Shown piece by piece: positions 7,557-16,405 of a stretch of 64,000 nt of DNA. The translations under genes were made by a program, and so were the position numbers. The notes under the pieces are model-generated. The model saw only the letters and a list, made by a program, of their open reading frames with translations, made no database searches and had not been told where the DNA came from. The stretch is from Myxococcales bacterium 68-20. Lineage in GTDB: Bacteria; Myxococcota_A; Polyangia; Polyangiales; Polyangiaceae. Where the stretch lies: positions 99,815 to 163,814 of the forward strand of contig MKVQ01000023.1 of NCBI GenBank assembly GCA_001899635.1, given 5' to 3'. The stretch's first letter is position 1. Each line of letters opens with the position of its first letter.

Positions 7557-8506
7557 GCGGCGCGCCGGCTCCACGCGAGCGCGGCGACGCCAGCGAGCGC
7601 GAGCCACGTCGACGGCGAGCCGCTCTGCGTGACAGGCCCGGGGGAGGCCGCGCAGCCCTGCCCTTCTCCGTCGACACGCTCGCCCGACGACCCGAGAAAG
7701 CCGCTGCTCCCGCCGCCCCCGCCGCTGCTCGTCGCGGGAGGGTTGGTCGGCTTCGGTTGGCTGCAGTCGGCGCCCTTGGCGAAGCCGCCGACCGGCGCCT
7801 TCGCGAGACGCTCCTCGGTCGCGGGGCCGTATTCGCTGTCCTCCTCGATTCGATCCTCGGGGTGGTTCCTGTTCCAGAGCCTCTGGAACGCGAGGACCGA
7901 GAGCCCGCCGATGTCGGTCACCCCTCCGCCCTTGAAGTCGAAGTGCACCGGATCGCTCGCGCCGAGCCAGACGAAGTCGTGCGCGCTCATCGCATCGCGC
8001 CAGGCCGCGTTGTCCTCGATGTCGACGGCGAGCCCCGACTCGTGGTTGCTCTGCCCCGGCTCCGCCGCGAGCGAGATCCCGCAGCGTCCCGCCTTGTACC
8101 AGCGGTAGAGGAGGAACTGCGCCGGGAGCGTTCGCAGCGCGGAGTTGATCGTCATCGTGACGCCGCGCTGCTTCTGCGCATCGCGGAGCGCCTCCCACGC
8201 CGGCGTCTGCAGCCAGGGGGAGACCGCGCCGCCGAGCGTGAAGCCGTCCGCGCCCGCCATCGAGGCGAACGTTCCGGGCCGCAAGCACTGGATCTCCTCG
8301 AGGAGCTGACTCGAGAGCCCGGCCACCGCGCTCGTCGTGCAACTCTCGGCGACGGCGAGTGACACCGGATCGGTGCCTTCCAGCGCCGAGCGCGTCGTCT
8401 CGAGCGGCTCGTCGCCTCGCTCGTGATGATCGGGCTCGGCAGAACCGCCGGCGACTCCGCACGCCGACAAGACCGTCATCACGACCGGTGCAACGCGCCG
8501 AAGCAT
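7496..8506 (-). CDS. M15-type D-Ala-D-Ala carboxypeptidase-like lipoprotein with MYXO-CTERM-like tail
   Basis: 336 residues from MLRRVAPVV (Met at 8524 is an alternative). A lipoprotein-like signal ends VLSACG. The catalytic domain shows NHESGLAVDIE (zinc ligands His155 and Asp162) and SDPVHFDF (His188), the SxHxxGxAxD/HxD pattern of VanY-type peptidases. A region FQRLWNRNHPEDRIEEDSEY resembles a peptidoglycan-binding repeat. The end has a Gly/Ser linker, a Gly-Cys pair (GEGQGCAAS), a hydrophobic helix (WLALAGVAALAW) and an Arg/Lys cluster, the layout of the MYXO-CTERM sorting signal. Likely acts on peptidoglycan peptides at the cell surface. Carrying both an N-terminal lipobox and a C-terminal anchor signal is unusual. 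Confidence 0.85.
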   Translation of the reverse strand: MLRRVAPVVMTVLSACGVAGGSAEPDHHERGDEPLETTRSALEGTDPVSLAVAESCTTSAVAGLSSQLLEEIQCLRPGTFASMAGADGFTLGGAVSPWLQTPAWEALRDAQKQRGVTMTINSALRTLPAQFLLYRWYKAGRCGISLAAEPGQSNHESGLAVDIEDNAAWRDAMSAHDFVWLGASDPVHFDFKGGGVTDIGGLSVLAFQRLWNRNHPEDRIEEDSEYGPATEERLAKAPVGGFAKGADCSQPKPTNPPATSSGGGGGSSGFLGSSGERVDGEGQGCAASPGPVTQSGSPSTWLALAGVAALAWSRRAAQGSARLRKKSATSAKRRRR

Positions 8507-8675
8507 CACGCTCGAGGATACCATCGCGAGCTCATCCTGGCCCGCTCCGATCGACCGCGCAGGATCCCCCCTCCACCGAGAACGGGCAGGCCGTGAATCA
8601 CGCCTCGAGCATCGACCTGGACTCCACGCCGCGCCGTGGCACGCGCGCTGCACGCGATCCCAGCAAAGGTCCATC

Positions 8676-11522
8676 ATGTACAGCATCGCGCTGCTCGGGC
8701 TCCTCGCGCTCGCGACGGCCGCTCTCATGCGCGGCATCCGTCGGAAGAGCTGGGCGGCGATGGTCGTCGGGCTGGGGATCGCCACGGCGACGCTCGTAGT
8801 GTTCGGCTTCTTCAGCTTCTGGGGTGAGATGCTCTGGTTCGAGGAGCTCGGCTTCCTCGAGCGCTTCTGGACCGTCGTCGGCGCGACCGCCGGCATCGCC
8901 GCGGCCGCCGCGCTGCTCGCGGCGGCGCTCGTCGGGCTGATCACGCTCCCCACGAGACGCTACGCGCGCCGCCCGAGGCAGATCGGGATGGCGGTAGCGG
9001 CCGGCGCGGGCGCCGCGTGGGGAGCAGCGAGCTGGAGCCTCGTCCTTCGCTGGGCGATGGGCGAGTCCACCGGACAGCGCGAGCCCATCCTCGGACGCGA
9101 CACAGGCTTCTACCTCTTCACGCTGCCGTTCTACGACGCGCTCTTCTCGCTGTTGCTCCTCATCGTGCTCATAAGCGCGATCGTGGCGGCTTGGTCGACC
9201 CACGGCGCACGCCCGCCCGTCGATCTCCGCCTCCTCAAGCCGGGCGACGCCGCTCTCCCGCTCCCACGACCACGACTGCGCCGCGGCAGCGCTCAGCCGA
9301 TCCATGTCGTCGCCGGCGCGGTCGCGCTCGTTCTCGCGACGTGGTGCCTACTCGCTCCGTATCACCTCCTCTATTCCACCGTCGGCACCGTCCACGGCGT
9401 CGGCTGGACGGATCAGCACGTCCGGCTACCAGCGTACTGGGTGCTGGCGGTGCTCCTCGCCGTGTCCGGCCTCGTGCTGCTCGTTCCGCGGACCAGGCGA
9501 GCGCTCGAGAGCCGCGTCCGCCGTCGTCTTCCGCGCGGCTACCGTTCGTCGCTCGCCGTCATCGCAGTGCCGGCGGCGATCGTCGTCACGGCCGGCGTCG
9601 TCGGGCTCGGGGCCCTCCCTGCCCTCGCGCAGTGGCTCGAGGTCCGACCGAACGAGCTGGCTCTCGAGCGCCCGTACATCGCAAACTCGATCGCCTTCAC
9701 GCGAAAGGGGTTCGGTCTCGATCACGTCGAGGAGCGCGAGATCGACCTCCAGACCGACTCGCTGTCCCCGGAGCTGCTCGAGGCGAACGAGAAGCTCCTC
9801 TCGGAGGTGCGGCTCTGGGATCCTCGCGCGCTCCACCAGGTGCTTCAGCAGTTCCAGTCGATCCGGCTCTACTACGAGCTCACGAACGTCGACATCGACC
9901 GTTACACCGTCGACGGGCGCTACCGGCAGATGATGATCGCGCCGCGGGAGATGCAGACCGCGAACCTCCCGGAGGGCAGCCGCACGTTCGTGAACCAGCA
10001 CTTCCAGTACACGCACGGCTACGGCCTCACGATGGCCCCGGTGAGTGACTTCACCAAGGACGGCCTCCCCGAGCTCGTGGTCCGCGATCTCCCTCCGGTC
10101 TCGGACTACCCGTCACTCCGCGTCGAGCGCCCCGAGATCTACTACGGAGAGCTCACGAACGACTTCGTCGTCGTGAACACGCGCGCGCCCGAGTTCGACT
10201 ACCCGTCGGGCGCAGCGAACGTCTACACGCGCTACGAGGGACGCGGCGGCGTCGAGCTGCGCGGGCTCCTCCGCCGGCTCGCCTTCGGCTGGAAGCTCGG
10301 CGGCACTCCGCTCCTCGTCTCCGACTATCCGAAGGACGACAGTCGGATCATGTTCTATCGGAACATCCACGAGCGCGTGGCGAAGGTCGCTCCGTTCCTG
10401 CTCCTCGATCACGACCCGTACATCGTGCTCGTCGACGGCCGGCAGAAGTGGATCGTCGATGCCTACACGACCTCGACGTACTTCCCGTACAGCGAGACCC
10501 TCTCCGACGCGACCTCGGGACGAGGGTTCGCCGAGCCCGAGCAGTGGGTCGGCAAGGAGATGTCGAGCCCGCTCTCGGGCGTGAACTACGTCCGCAACTC
10601 CGTCAAGGCGGTCGTCGACGCCTACGACGGCACGGTCACCCTCTACGTGTTCGACCCCGAGGACCCAATCATCCGCGTCTGGCAGCGCATCTTTCCGAGC
10701 CTCTTCCAACCGGCGAGCGAGATGCCTGCAGGGCTCCGCGCGCACGTGCGCTACCCCGAGGAGCTGCTGAACGCGCAGGGCCTCGTCTACGCCAAGTTCC
10801 ACATGACGAACCCCGAGGTCTTCTACAACCAGGAAGACCTCTGGGTCCGTGCCCGCGAGCAGCGGCGCAGCGGCCTCGGCGTGGTCGATCCGTATTACGT
10901 GATGTGGCAGGCGCCGGGCTCGGACCGCGCCGAGCTGATCCTGATGCAGCCGTTCACGCCGCGAAACCGGCAAGTGCTCATCGGCTGGATCGCCGGGATG
11001 TGCGACGGCGACGACTACGGCCGCCTCCTCGCCTATCGCTTCTCGAAGGACAAACGGATCATCGGACCGCAACAGGTCGACACCAAAATCGATCAGTCGC
11101 CCGAGCTGTCCGCGCAGCTCACGCTCTGGGACCAGCACGGCAAGCAGGTCATTCGCGGCAACATCCTCGCGATCCCGATCGAACAGTCGCTCCTCTATGT
11201 GGAGCCGATCTACCTCCAGGCCGAGGCCGCCGCGTATCCGGAGCTGAGGATCGTGGTCACGATGCACGGCGACCACATGAGCTATGCCCCGACGTTCAAA
11301 GACGCGCTCGCCGGGCTCGTCTCCGGCGGCGGCGGCGCGCTCGCCCAGGCGTCGCTTCCGGCAGCCACCTCGGAGGCGCTCGAACACGCGCGGCGCGCCT
11401 TCGAGGAGTACCGGAAGCTCACCGCCGAAGGCCGCTTCGAAGAGGCGGGCGCGCGACTCCGCGCCGTCGGCGAGGCGCTCGCGCCTGCGCTGCCTGCAGA
11501 CCGCGCGCTGCCGATGCGATGA
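8676..11522 (+). CDS. UPF0182 family integral membrane protein
   Basis: 948 residues, within the usual range for this family. The N-terminal 320 residues carry about seven transmembrane segments (for example ALLGLLALATAALM, GLGIATATLVVFGFFSF, ALFSLLLLIVLISAIVAAW). They are followed by a large extracytoplasmic domain with family-type stretches such as WLEVRPNELALERPYIANSI and LILMQPFTPRNRQVLIGWIA. Start chosen at the ATG preceded by AAAGG. The family (COG1615) is widespread in high-GC bacteria and uncharacterised, so no function is claimed. It is divergent from the M15 peptidase and appears to be a single-gene unit. Confidence 0.92.
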   Translation: MYSIALLGLLALATAALMRGIRRKSWAAMVVGLGIATATLVVFGFFSFWGEMLWFEELGFLERFWTVVGATAGIAAAAALLAAALVGLITLPTRRYARRPRQIGMAVAAGAGAAWGAASWSLVLRWAMGESTGQREPILGRDTGFYLFTLPFYDALFSLLLLIVLISAIVAAWSTHGARPPVDLRLLKPGDAALPLPRPRLRRGSAQPIHVVAGAVALVLATWCLLAPYHLLYSTVGTVHGVGWTDQHVRLPAYWVLAVLLAVSGLVLLVPRTRRALESRVRRRLPRGYRSSLAVIAVPAAIVVTAGVVGLGALPALAQWLEVRPNELALERPYIANSIAFTRKGFGLDHVEEREIDLQTDSLSPELLEANEKLLSEVRLWDPRALHQVLQQFQSIRLYYELTNVDIDRYTVDGRYRQMMIAPREMQTANLPEGSRTFVNQHFQYTHGYGLTMAPVSDFTKDGLPELVVRDLPPVSDYPSLRVERPEIYYGELTNDFVVVNTRAPEFDYPSGAANVYTRYEGRGGVELRGLLRRLAFGWKLGGTPLLVSDYPKDDSRIMFYRNIHERVAKVAPFLLLDHDPYIVLVDGRQKWIVDAYTTSTYFPYSETLSDATSGRGFAEPEQWVGKEMSSPLSGVNYVRNSVKAVVDAYDGTVTLYVFDPEDPIIRVWQRIFPSLFQPASEMPAGLRAHVRYPEELLNAQGLVYAKFHMTNPEVFYNQEDLWVRAREQRRSGLGVVDPYYVMWQAPGSDRAELILMQPFTPRNRQVLIGWIAGMCDGDDYGRLLAYRFSKDKRIIGPQQVDTKIDQSPELSAQLTLWDQHGKQVIRGNILAIPIEQSLLYVEPIYLQAEAAAYPELRIVVTMHGDHMSYAPTFKDALAGLVSGGGGALAQASLPAATSEALEHARRAFEEYRKLTAEGRFEEAGARLRAVGEALAPALPADRALPMR

Positions 11523-12182
11523 GCCGACGTCTCCGGCCCGAGAAGAGCTCTGTTGCACCGAACCGTATGCGGAGCGTGTACTTCCACCGAGCTTCGAGAG
11601 GCACGAGGGCGCCGTCTTCTTGACGGAACGATGCCAGCCGCGACGTGACGCTGGACTGGGTCTGGGGGCTTGGCCCCACTTGCCGCAATCTTTCAGCCAC
11701 TTCAGGCACGAGTTGGGGACACCGACGAGGACGACGGATACTGAGGCTGTCCATCACGAGCCCGAGGCCAAGCGGCTGCCACCGACACACGGCGCGACGC
11801 GAAGCGCGTCATCATGAGATCAGGCCCACCCGAAATGCGTGGATGGCTGGCGCATGCATCTCCATGGCTGGCCTCCTCGCTTGAACCTTCGGGCGCGTCT
11901 ACGGCTGAGCACGGTTTGCCGTGACTCGTTGCGATCGAGGCAGCCGCATCATCGAATCTGCATCGGCGCCAGCCACTCATTCCATATCCGACCACGATTT
12001 CCAATTTCGCACTTGACGACATTCGGGTCGACTGCCGACGCAAAAGCGCCGGCGAGCGCTTCGACCAGACCGTGCTGGCACAGAGTTGCGTCCTGTTCAG
12101 CGATCGCGCGCAAAAGGCTTCGCAACGTGATCGGAACGTTGCTCGCCTGCGGACGGGGTCTTCCCGTGAGGCGCGAAAGTGC
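11523..12182. other. 660-bp gene-poor spacer
   Basis: No complete gene is supported. A minus-strand stretch (11949-12185) stays open for 78 codons in a protein-like way (for example VPITLRSLLRAIAEQDATLC and GRIWNEWLAPMQIR). It has no start codon upstream of its stop-bounded edge and lower third-position GC than neighbours. It may be a decayed gene end or chance. Confidence 0.3.
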
Positions 12183-13679
12183 ATGTTAGAAGCGGTCATG
12201 GACAAGCTGGGGGACGTATCCGACGAGGAGCTGCTCGCGCGCCTGTGTGGGCATGTCGGCAAGGGCAACGTCTGGTGCGCGGAGCTCATCGCGTACCTCG
12301 TCGAGGTCGACGAGCGAAGGCTCGATCGCATTCACGCATGCTCGTCGATGTGGGACTTCTGCACGCGCAAGCTCGGGATGAGCGAGGGCGAGGCACACCG
12401 CCGGATCGCGGCGGCTCGCACCGTCCGACGCTTCCCCCAGGTGCTCGGGGCCATCGAGCGAGGCGAGGTCCACCTCTGTGCGCTCTACGTGTTGCGGAAA
12501 CACCTCACGAGTGACAACGTCGACGAGCTGCTCCACGAGGCGTCCGGCAAGAGCACGCGGGAGGTCGAGAAGATGGTGGCCGCACGCTTTCCGCGTCCGG
12601 ACGTACCGGCGTGCGTCGAGCCCGTCGCGCCGCAGGCGCTGTTGTCGCCGGTATCGCCGGTCTCCGTCGCGACGCCGTCGCCGGTGTCCATCGCGATGCG
12701 TTCCGATGCAGGGTCCGCGTGGTCTCTGTCGCTGGCGGCGTCGCCCGGACCTCGACCGAGGGTCGAGCCGCTCTCGGCGACGAGGTACCGAGTCGAGCTC
12801 ACCGTGAGCGCCACGACGAAGGAGACGGTCGACCGCATCAAGGACCTGATGCGCCATCGCAACCCGACTGGCGATTTGGAGGCCATCCTCGACGCGTCGC
12901 TCGCGCTGCTGCTCGCCCAGCTGGAGAAGGAGCGGCTGGGCAAGACGCCTCGTCCAGGTGGCAGAAGGCGCAAGCCTGCCGAGGCGACGAATGCATGCGT
13001 TTCGTCCGCCTCGGCGCCTGCGGAGATCGCGACTCGAGCTCCGCCCCCGCCCCTTGGTGTGGAGGCGACGGCGGGCGATCCGGACGTCCCCGTGCGCGCG
13101 GAGACCAGGACGCAGTGGCCATGCGCGCAGGTGCACGCCGACGCGCCCAGCGGCGACCAGGACGCGTCGACGTTTGGGCCCGTGATTGCCAGGCCGAACA
13201 TGGGGGAGCGAGCCACGTCCGCGCCTGCAACGAAGGCGTCGCGACCGGGCTCTCGGTATATCCCAGCAGAGCTACGGCGGGAGGTCTTCGCGCGAGATGG
13301 CACGCAGTGCACCTACGTCGGGCCTGACGGAGGTCGCTGCCCCGCGCGCGGATACCTCGAGCTGGATCACATCCACCCGAAGGCACGTGGAGGGACGCAG
13401 ACGGCAGCCAACCTGCGCGTGAGGTGCAGAGCGCATAACGCGCTCTACGCCGAACAGGTCTTCGGCCGCGCGCACGTCGCAGGCCGCATGGACTTGCGAC
13501 GCCACAAGTGCGCGCCCTCTACAGCGGCCTCCTTCGAGATCGCCGCACGAGGTCTGCGGTCCATGGGCTTTCGCGAGCCCGAAGCGCGTCGAGCGCTCGA
13601 GACGCTAGCGACGAAGCCCGATATCGACGGCGCTCCCGTCGAAACGATCCTCCGCGAGGCGCTGCTCGTTCTCACGTAG
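12183..13679 (+). CDS. HNH endonuclease domain protein
   Basis: 498 residues from MLEAVMDKLG (ATG at 12198 is an alternative). The N-terminal 190 residues are helical, with motifs SDEELLARLCGHVGKG and LHLCALYVL-type repeats common to myxobacterial HNH proteins. A variable, Ala/Pro/Ser-rich and probably disordered middle of about 170 residues follows. The C-terminal nuclease domain has SRYIPAELRREVFARDGTQC, LELDHIHPKARGGTQT and LRVRCRAHN, the DH...N...H metal-binding core. Metal-dependent DNA cleavage is expected; the biological target is unknown. Proteins of this kind often occur in many copies per genome and may be associated with mobility, which fits its position next to a duplication scar. 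Confidence 0.88.
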   Translation: MLEAVMDKLGDVSDEELLARLCGHVGKGNVWCAELIAYLVEVDERRLDRIHACSSMWDFCTRKLGMSEGEAHRRIAAARTVRRFPQVLGAIERGEVHLCALYVLRKHLTSDNVDELLHEASGKSTREVEKMVAARFPRPDVPACVEPVAPQALLSPVSPVSVATPSPVSIAMRSDAGSAWSLSLAASPGPRPRVEPLSATRYRVELTVSATTKETVDRIKDLMRHRNPTGDLEAILDASLALLLAQLEKERLGKTPRPGGRRRKPAEATNACVSSASAPAEIATRAPPPPLGVEATAGDPDVPVRAETRTQWPCAQVHADAPSGDQDASTFGPVIARPNMGERATSAPATKASRPGSRYIPAELRREVFARDGTQCTYVGPDGGRCPARGYLELDHIHPKARGGTQTAANLRVRCRAHNALYAEQVFGRAHVAGRMDLRRHKCAPSTAASFEIAARGLRSMGFREPEARRALETLATKPDIDGAPVETILREALLVLT

Positions 13680-13782
13680 CCCTCACGCAGCAACGCCGAC
13701 CCGCTCGAACCGGGTGACACCAGCGTACCCGTGCTCCGCTCGCCGCGCGCTGGCCCCCGCTCGCTCATCGTCGATGCCCAGA

Positions 13783-13810
13783 CACTTGCGACATCGCGAC
13801 ATCGCAAGTG
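13783..13810. repeat. Short perfect hairpin beside the duplicated fragment
   Basis: Arms CACTTGCGA and TCGCAAGTG (9 bp, perfect) around a 10-nt loop. It ends 2 bp before the left copy of the 48-bp direct repeat. No T-run follows, so it is not a typical intrinsic terminator. It could be part of the rearrangement junction. Confidence 0.45.
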
Positions 13811-13812
13811 CG

Positions 13813-13860
13813 TGCCTCCGACGACGAGCGTGTAGTCCTCGACCGCCTGCAAGGCCTCGG
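13813..13860 (+). repeat. 48-bp direct repeat, left copy (fragment of TPR gene)
   Basis: Identical over 48 bp to 23543-23590, in the same orientation. On the minus strand it encodes EALQAVEDYTLVVGG, part of the C-terminus of the TPR lipoprotein gene at 23490-24368; here it is an orphan scrap. The two copies flank cassette B. Spacing between copies is 9,730 bp. Confidence 0.9.
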
Positions 13861-13961
13861 GGCCGGGTGCTCGCGCACCATTTCGGTTGGCGCGCTAGTA
13901 AAGCCGGGGCAAGCTCTCCGATGGAGTCGTGATCGTGTGCGGCCGGCGCGAGCGCGTTCGA

Positions 13962-15008
13962 ATGAAGGGACGCTCCGGCGCGCTCGCCTCGATGGTGCGA
14001 CGGATCGCGACCGCGGCCACGCTCGCCGGGCTCGTCTTGTCCGCTCGACCCGTGCTCGCTGCGTCCGGCTCCTTCGCCATCGTATGGCCGGCGTCGACCG
14101 ACGAAGCCTGCGTCGAGCCGGCGGCGCTGAAGGCCGCCGTCGTCGCGCGCCTCGGACACGATCCCTTCGTCGACGCGGAGCTCGCCGAGGTAGTGCTCGA
14201 GGGCCAGGAGCTCGCGCCGTCGAGCACGGGCCGCCGCCGGGCGCGGCTCGAGCAGCGCGACCACGAAGGGCACGTCCTCGGCACGCGCGACCTCGATGCG
14301 GCCAGCTGCGGCGAGCTCATGCGCTCCGCCGCGTTCGTGATCGTGCTCATCGTCGATCCCGACGCGCTCCTCCGGGAACCGGCTCCGGCACCGACGACGC
14401 AGCCCGAAGCCCCGCCGCACGCAGAGCAGCCCGAAGCTCCGGCGCTCCGCCGCGTCGTCGAGCCGCCTCGGCCGCCGCCACCTTCCCCGCCCCGACCGCC
14501 GCTCTTGGATGCTGGAGCAGGGATCTCGTACGGGCGCGGCCTCCTGCCGGGCGACGACATCGGCGGCGCGGTCACCGTCGGCCTCTCTCCCTGGAACGCT
14601 CCGCTGCGCTTCGACTGGCGCGGCAGCTATCGTGCTTCGCTCGGGACGCCCCGCCGCCAGCAGTTCTCTGCGCTCATGCAGGAGTGGCGCGCCTGCGCCG
14701 TCGTCGGTCGGCATGGCCTGCTCGGCGGGGCCGCATGCGCCGGCGGCGCATGGAGCGCGGTCCTTCCCGAGGCTCGAGGACTGGCCGACGGGGACCGAGC
14801 TGGGAAGGCGGTCTTCGGTCCGCTCGTGGCGCTCGGGCCGACGTTGAGGGCGGGCGGCCTCACGGTGGCCGCCGACGTGACGCTCTTCTTTCCACGGCCG
14901 CGCTGGGCGTTCTCATACGAGGACGAGGCCGGTCGCGTACGCACGCTGCACGAGCTCGACCGTATCGTCATCACCACGACGATTTCCGTGACGCGTACGT
15001 TTCGGTGA
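13962..15008 (+). CDS. Secreted two-Cys domain plus barrel-like protein (cassette B, gene 1)
   Basis: 348 residues from MKGRSGALAS; a GTG frame at 13929 adds 11 residues. The signal peptide ends RPVLAASG. The mature domain of about 100 residues has ACVEPAALKAAVVARLGHDP, a GRRRARLEQRDHEGHVLG strand pair and a second Cys (AASCGELM). A long Pro-rich linker (PPRPPPPSPPRPPL) leads to a C-terminal region of amphipathic strands ending RIVITTTISVTRTF, as in outer-membrane barrels, which usually end in Phe or another aromatic near the C-terminus. Same layout as the genes at 3224 and 56648. No named family recognised. It lies 33 bp before the sigma gene; an envelope sensor role is inferred. Confidence 0.75.
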   Translation: MKGRSGALASMVRRIATAATLAGLVLSARPVLAASGSFAIVWPASTDEACVEPAALKAAVVARLGHDPFVDAELAEVVLEGQELAPSSTGRRRARLEQRDHEGHVLGTRDLDAASCGELMRSAAFVIVLIVDPDALLREPAPAPTTQPEAPPHAEQPEAPALRRVVEPPRPPPPSPPRPPLLDAGAGISYGRGLLPGDDIGGAVTVGLSPWNAPLRFDWRGSYRASLGTPRRQQFSALMQEWRACAVVGRHGLLGGAACAGGAWSAVLPEARGLADGDRAGKAVFGPLVALGPTLRAGGLTVAADVTLFFPRPRWAFSYEDEAGRVRTLHELDRIVITTTISVTRTFR

Positions 15009-15041
15009 AAATCGGGACGGACTGCAGGCCATCTACCTGTA

Positions 15042-15623
15042 GTGACCGAGGCCGTGTCCGGAAGAGCGCTTCTACCCTCGTCGACGGTGGCATCGACACC
15101 CGCCGTCGAAACGCGGGTCGCGTCCATCTTCCGCGAGCATGGTCGCTACGTCGTCCGCCTCTTGAGGCGGCTCGGAGTGGCCGATGCCGACATCGACGAC
15201 GTCTTCCAGGAAGTCTTCGTCATCGTCCATCGCAAGCTCCCAGAGCTCGACGCGAACGTCGTGCTCCGAGCGTGGGTGTACGGGATCTGTCTTCGCAGGG
15301 CGGCGAACTACCGAAAGCGAAATCGAGCACGAAAGGAGATCCCGACCGAGGAGGCGATCGAACACGTCGAGGTCGATCCGAAGTCGCCGGCCGAGGCGAT
15401 CGACGCGAGGAAGGCTCGCGCGATCCTCGAGGACATCCTGCGCGGTCTCCCGGACGAGAAGCGCGAGGTCTTCGTGCTCTACGAGATCGAAGAGCTGCCC
15501 ATGCAAGAGGTCGCCGATGCCGTCGGCTGCCCGCTCCACACCGCGTACTCGAGGCTCTACGCCGCGCGAAAGCTCATTCACGAAGGCATCCGGCGCGCAC
15601 GCGCACAAATGGGCAACCGATGA
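15042..15623 (+). CDS. ECF-family RNA polymerase sigma factor (cassette B, gene 2)
   Basis: 193 residues, GTG start. Region 2: ADIDDVFQEVFVIVHRKL with RAWVYGICLRRAANYRKR. Region 4: EKREVFVLYEIEELPMQEV followed by the helix-turn-helix ADAVGCPLHTAYSRLYAARK. It is closer to the cassette C sigma (shared ELPMQEVA/GLPMQEVA and TAYSRL) than to the cassette A one. Its stop overlaps the next ATG (ATGA at 15620-15623), indicating coupled production of sigma factor and anti-sigma-like protein. The target promoter could not be identified from the sequence. Confidence 0.93.
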   Translation: MTEAVSGRALLPSSTVASTPAVETRVASIFREHGRYVVRLLRRLGVADADIDDVFQEVFVIVHRKLPELDANVVLRAWVYGICLRRAANYRKRNRARKEIPTEEAIEHVEVDPKSPAEAIDARKARAILEDILRGLPDEKREVFVLYEIEELPMQEVADAVGCPLHTAYSRLYAARKLIHEGIRRARAQMGNR

Positions 15624-16387
15624 ACGAACCTCCCTTCGACCCGACTGACGAGGCGCTGCTCGAACAAGCGGTGCGGAGCATGCGCGACGAACTGCCGAGC
15701 GACGCGCGGATGGATCGACTCGAGCGCCGCCTCGCGCCGGTCCTCGCCACCGGTGCGCCATCGGACCGATCGTGGCACGGCCGATACTTGCCGCTCGTCG
15801 CGGGTGCCGCGATCGTGATGGCCGGTGTCATCGCGGGCACGAGTCATCAAAACGACGTGGCGCCAGGTGCCTCCGCTTCCGTCCCCGTCGAGGCTGTGCC
15901 GCCTCCGACCGCTGCGTCGCCGACCGTCACGACCGAGCCTCGCGACGAGTCTCCGCCGGTGATGCCCGTCGTCACCGTCGACTCGCTCCCCTCCCTCCCC
16001 TCGCCCCCGTCCGCTGCATCCCAGCGGAGCCGGACCGCGCCGGAGCGGAGCACGAAGGGCTTGGCGGAAGGCCGGCCGGACAGCCCGACGTCACCGGACA
16101 GGCCGGCGGCCGATCCGGGTGACGAGCTCGCGCTCCTCGAGGAGGCGCGGGCAGCGCTCGCGACCGCGCCGACGCGGACGCTCACGCTCGCCGACGAGCA
16201 CATGAAGCGCTTCTCGAGCCCGGCCTTCGCGCAGGAGAGAGAGAGACTCGCGATCGATGCGCTGGTGCGCGGCGGTCGCCGCGACGAGGCGGCGGAGCGC
16301 GCCAGGCGCTTCGAGTCGACGTATCCGAGCTCCCCGCATCTCGCGCGCGTTCGGGCGCTCGTCGCCCCTCCGCCAGCAGCCCCCTGA
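15620..16387 (+). CDS. Anti-sigma-like membrane protein (cassette B, gene 3)
   Basis: 255 residues. The cytoplasmic N-terminus, about 55 residues, includes LLEQAVRSMRDELPSDARMD. One transmembrane helix follows (YLPLVAGAAIVMAGVIAG), then a long Pro/Ser/Thr-rich periplasmic linker. The C-terminal TPR-like helices read LALLEEARAALATAP and RLAIDALVRGGRRDEAAERA and end YPSSPHLARVRALV. No zinc-binding anti-sigma motif. Placement after the sigma gene with an ATGA overlap supports a role in holding the sigma factor at the membrane until a periplasmic signal arrives (inference). The linker is compositionally biased and differs between copies while both ends are conserved. Confidence 0.78.
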   Translation: MNEPPFDPTDEALLEQAVRSMRDELPSDARMDRLERRLAPVLATGAPSDRSWHGRYLPLVAGAAIVMAGVIAGTSHQNDVAPGASASVPVEAVPPPTAASPTVTTEPRDESPPVMPVVTVDSLPSLPSPPSAASQRSRTAPERSTKGLAEGRPDSPTSPDRPAADPGDELALLEEARAALATAPTRTLTLADEHMKRFSSPAFAQERERLAIDALVRGGRRDEAAERARRFESTYPSSPHLARVRALVAPPPAAP

Positions 16388-16405
16388 TCGTCGAGGAGAC
16401 ATCAC

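Noticed and set aside
6462-8462. Long minus-strand open frame of 666 codons
   Set aside because: Arg/Ala-rich shadow of the CoA-transferase, haemoglobin and M15 peptidase genes; no domain character.
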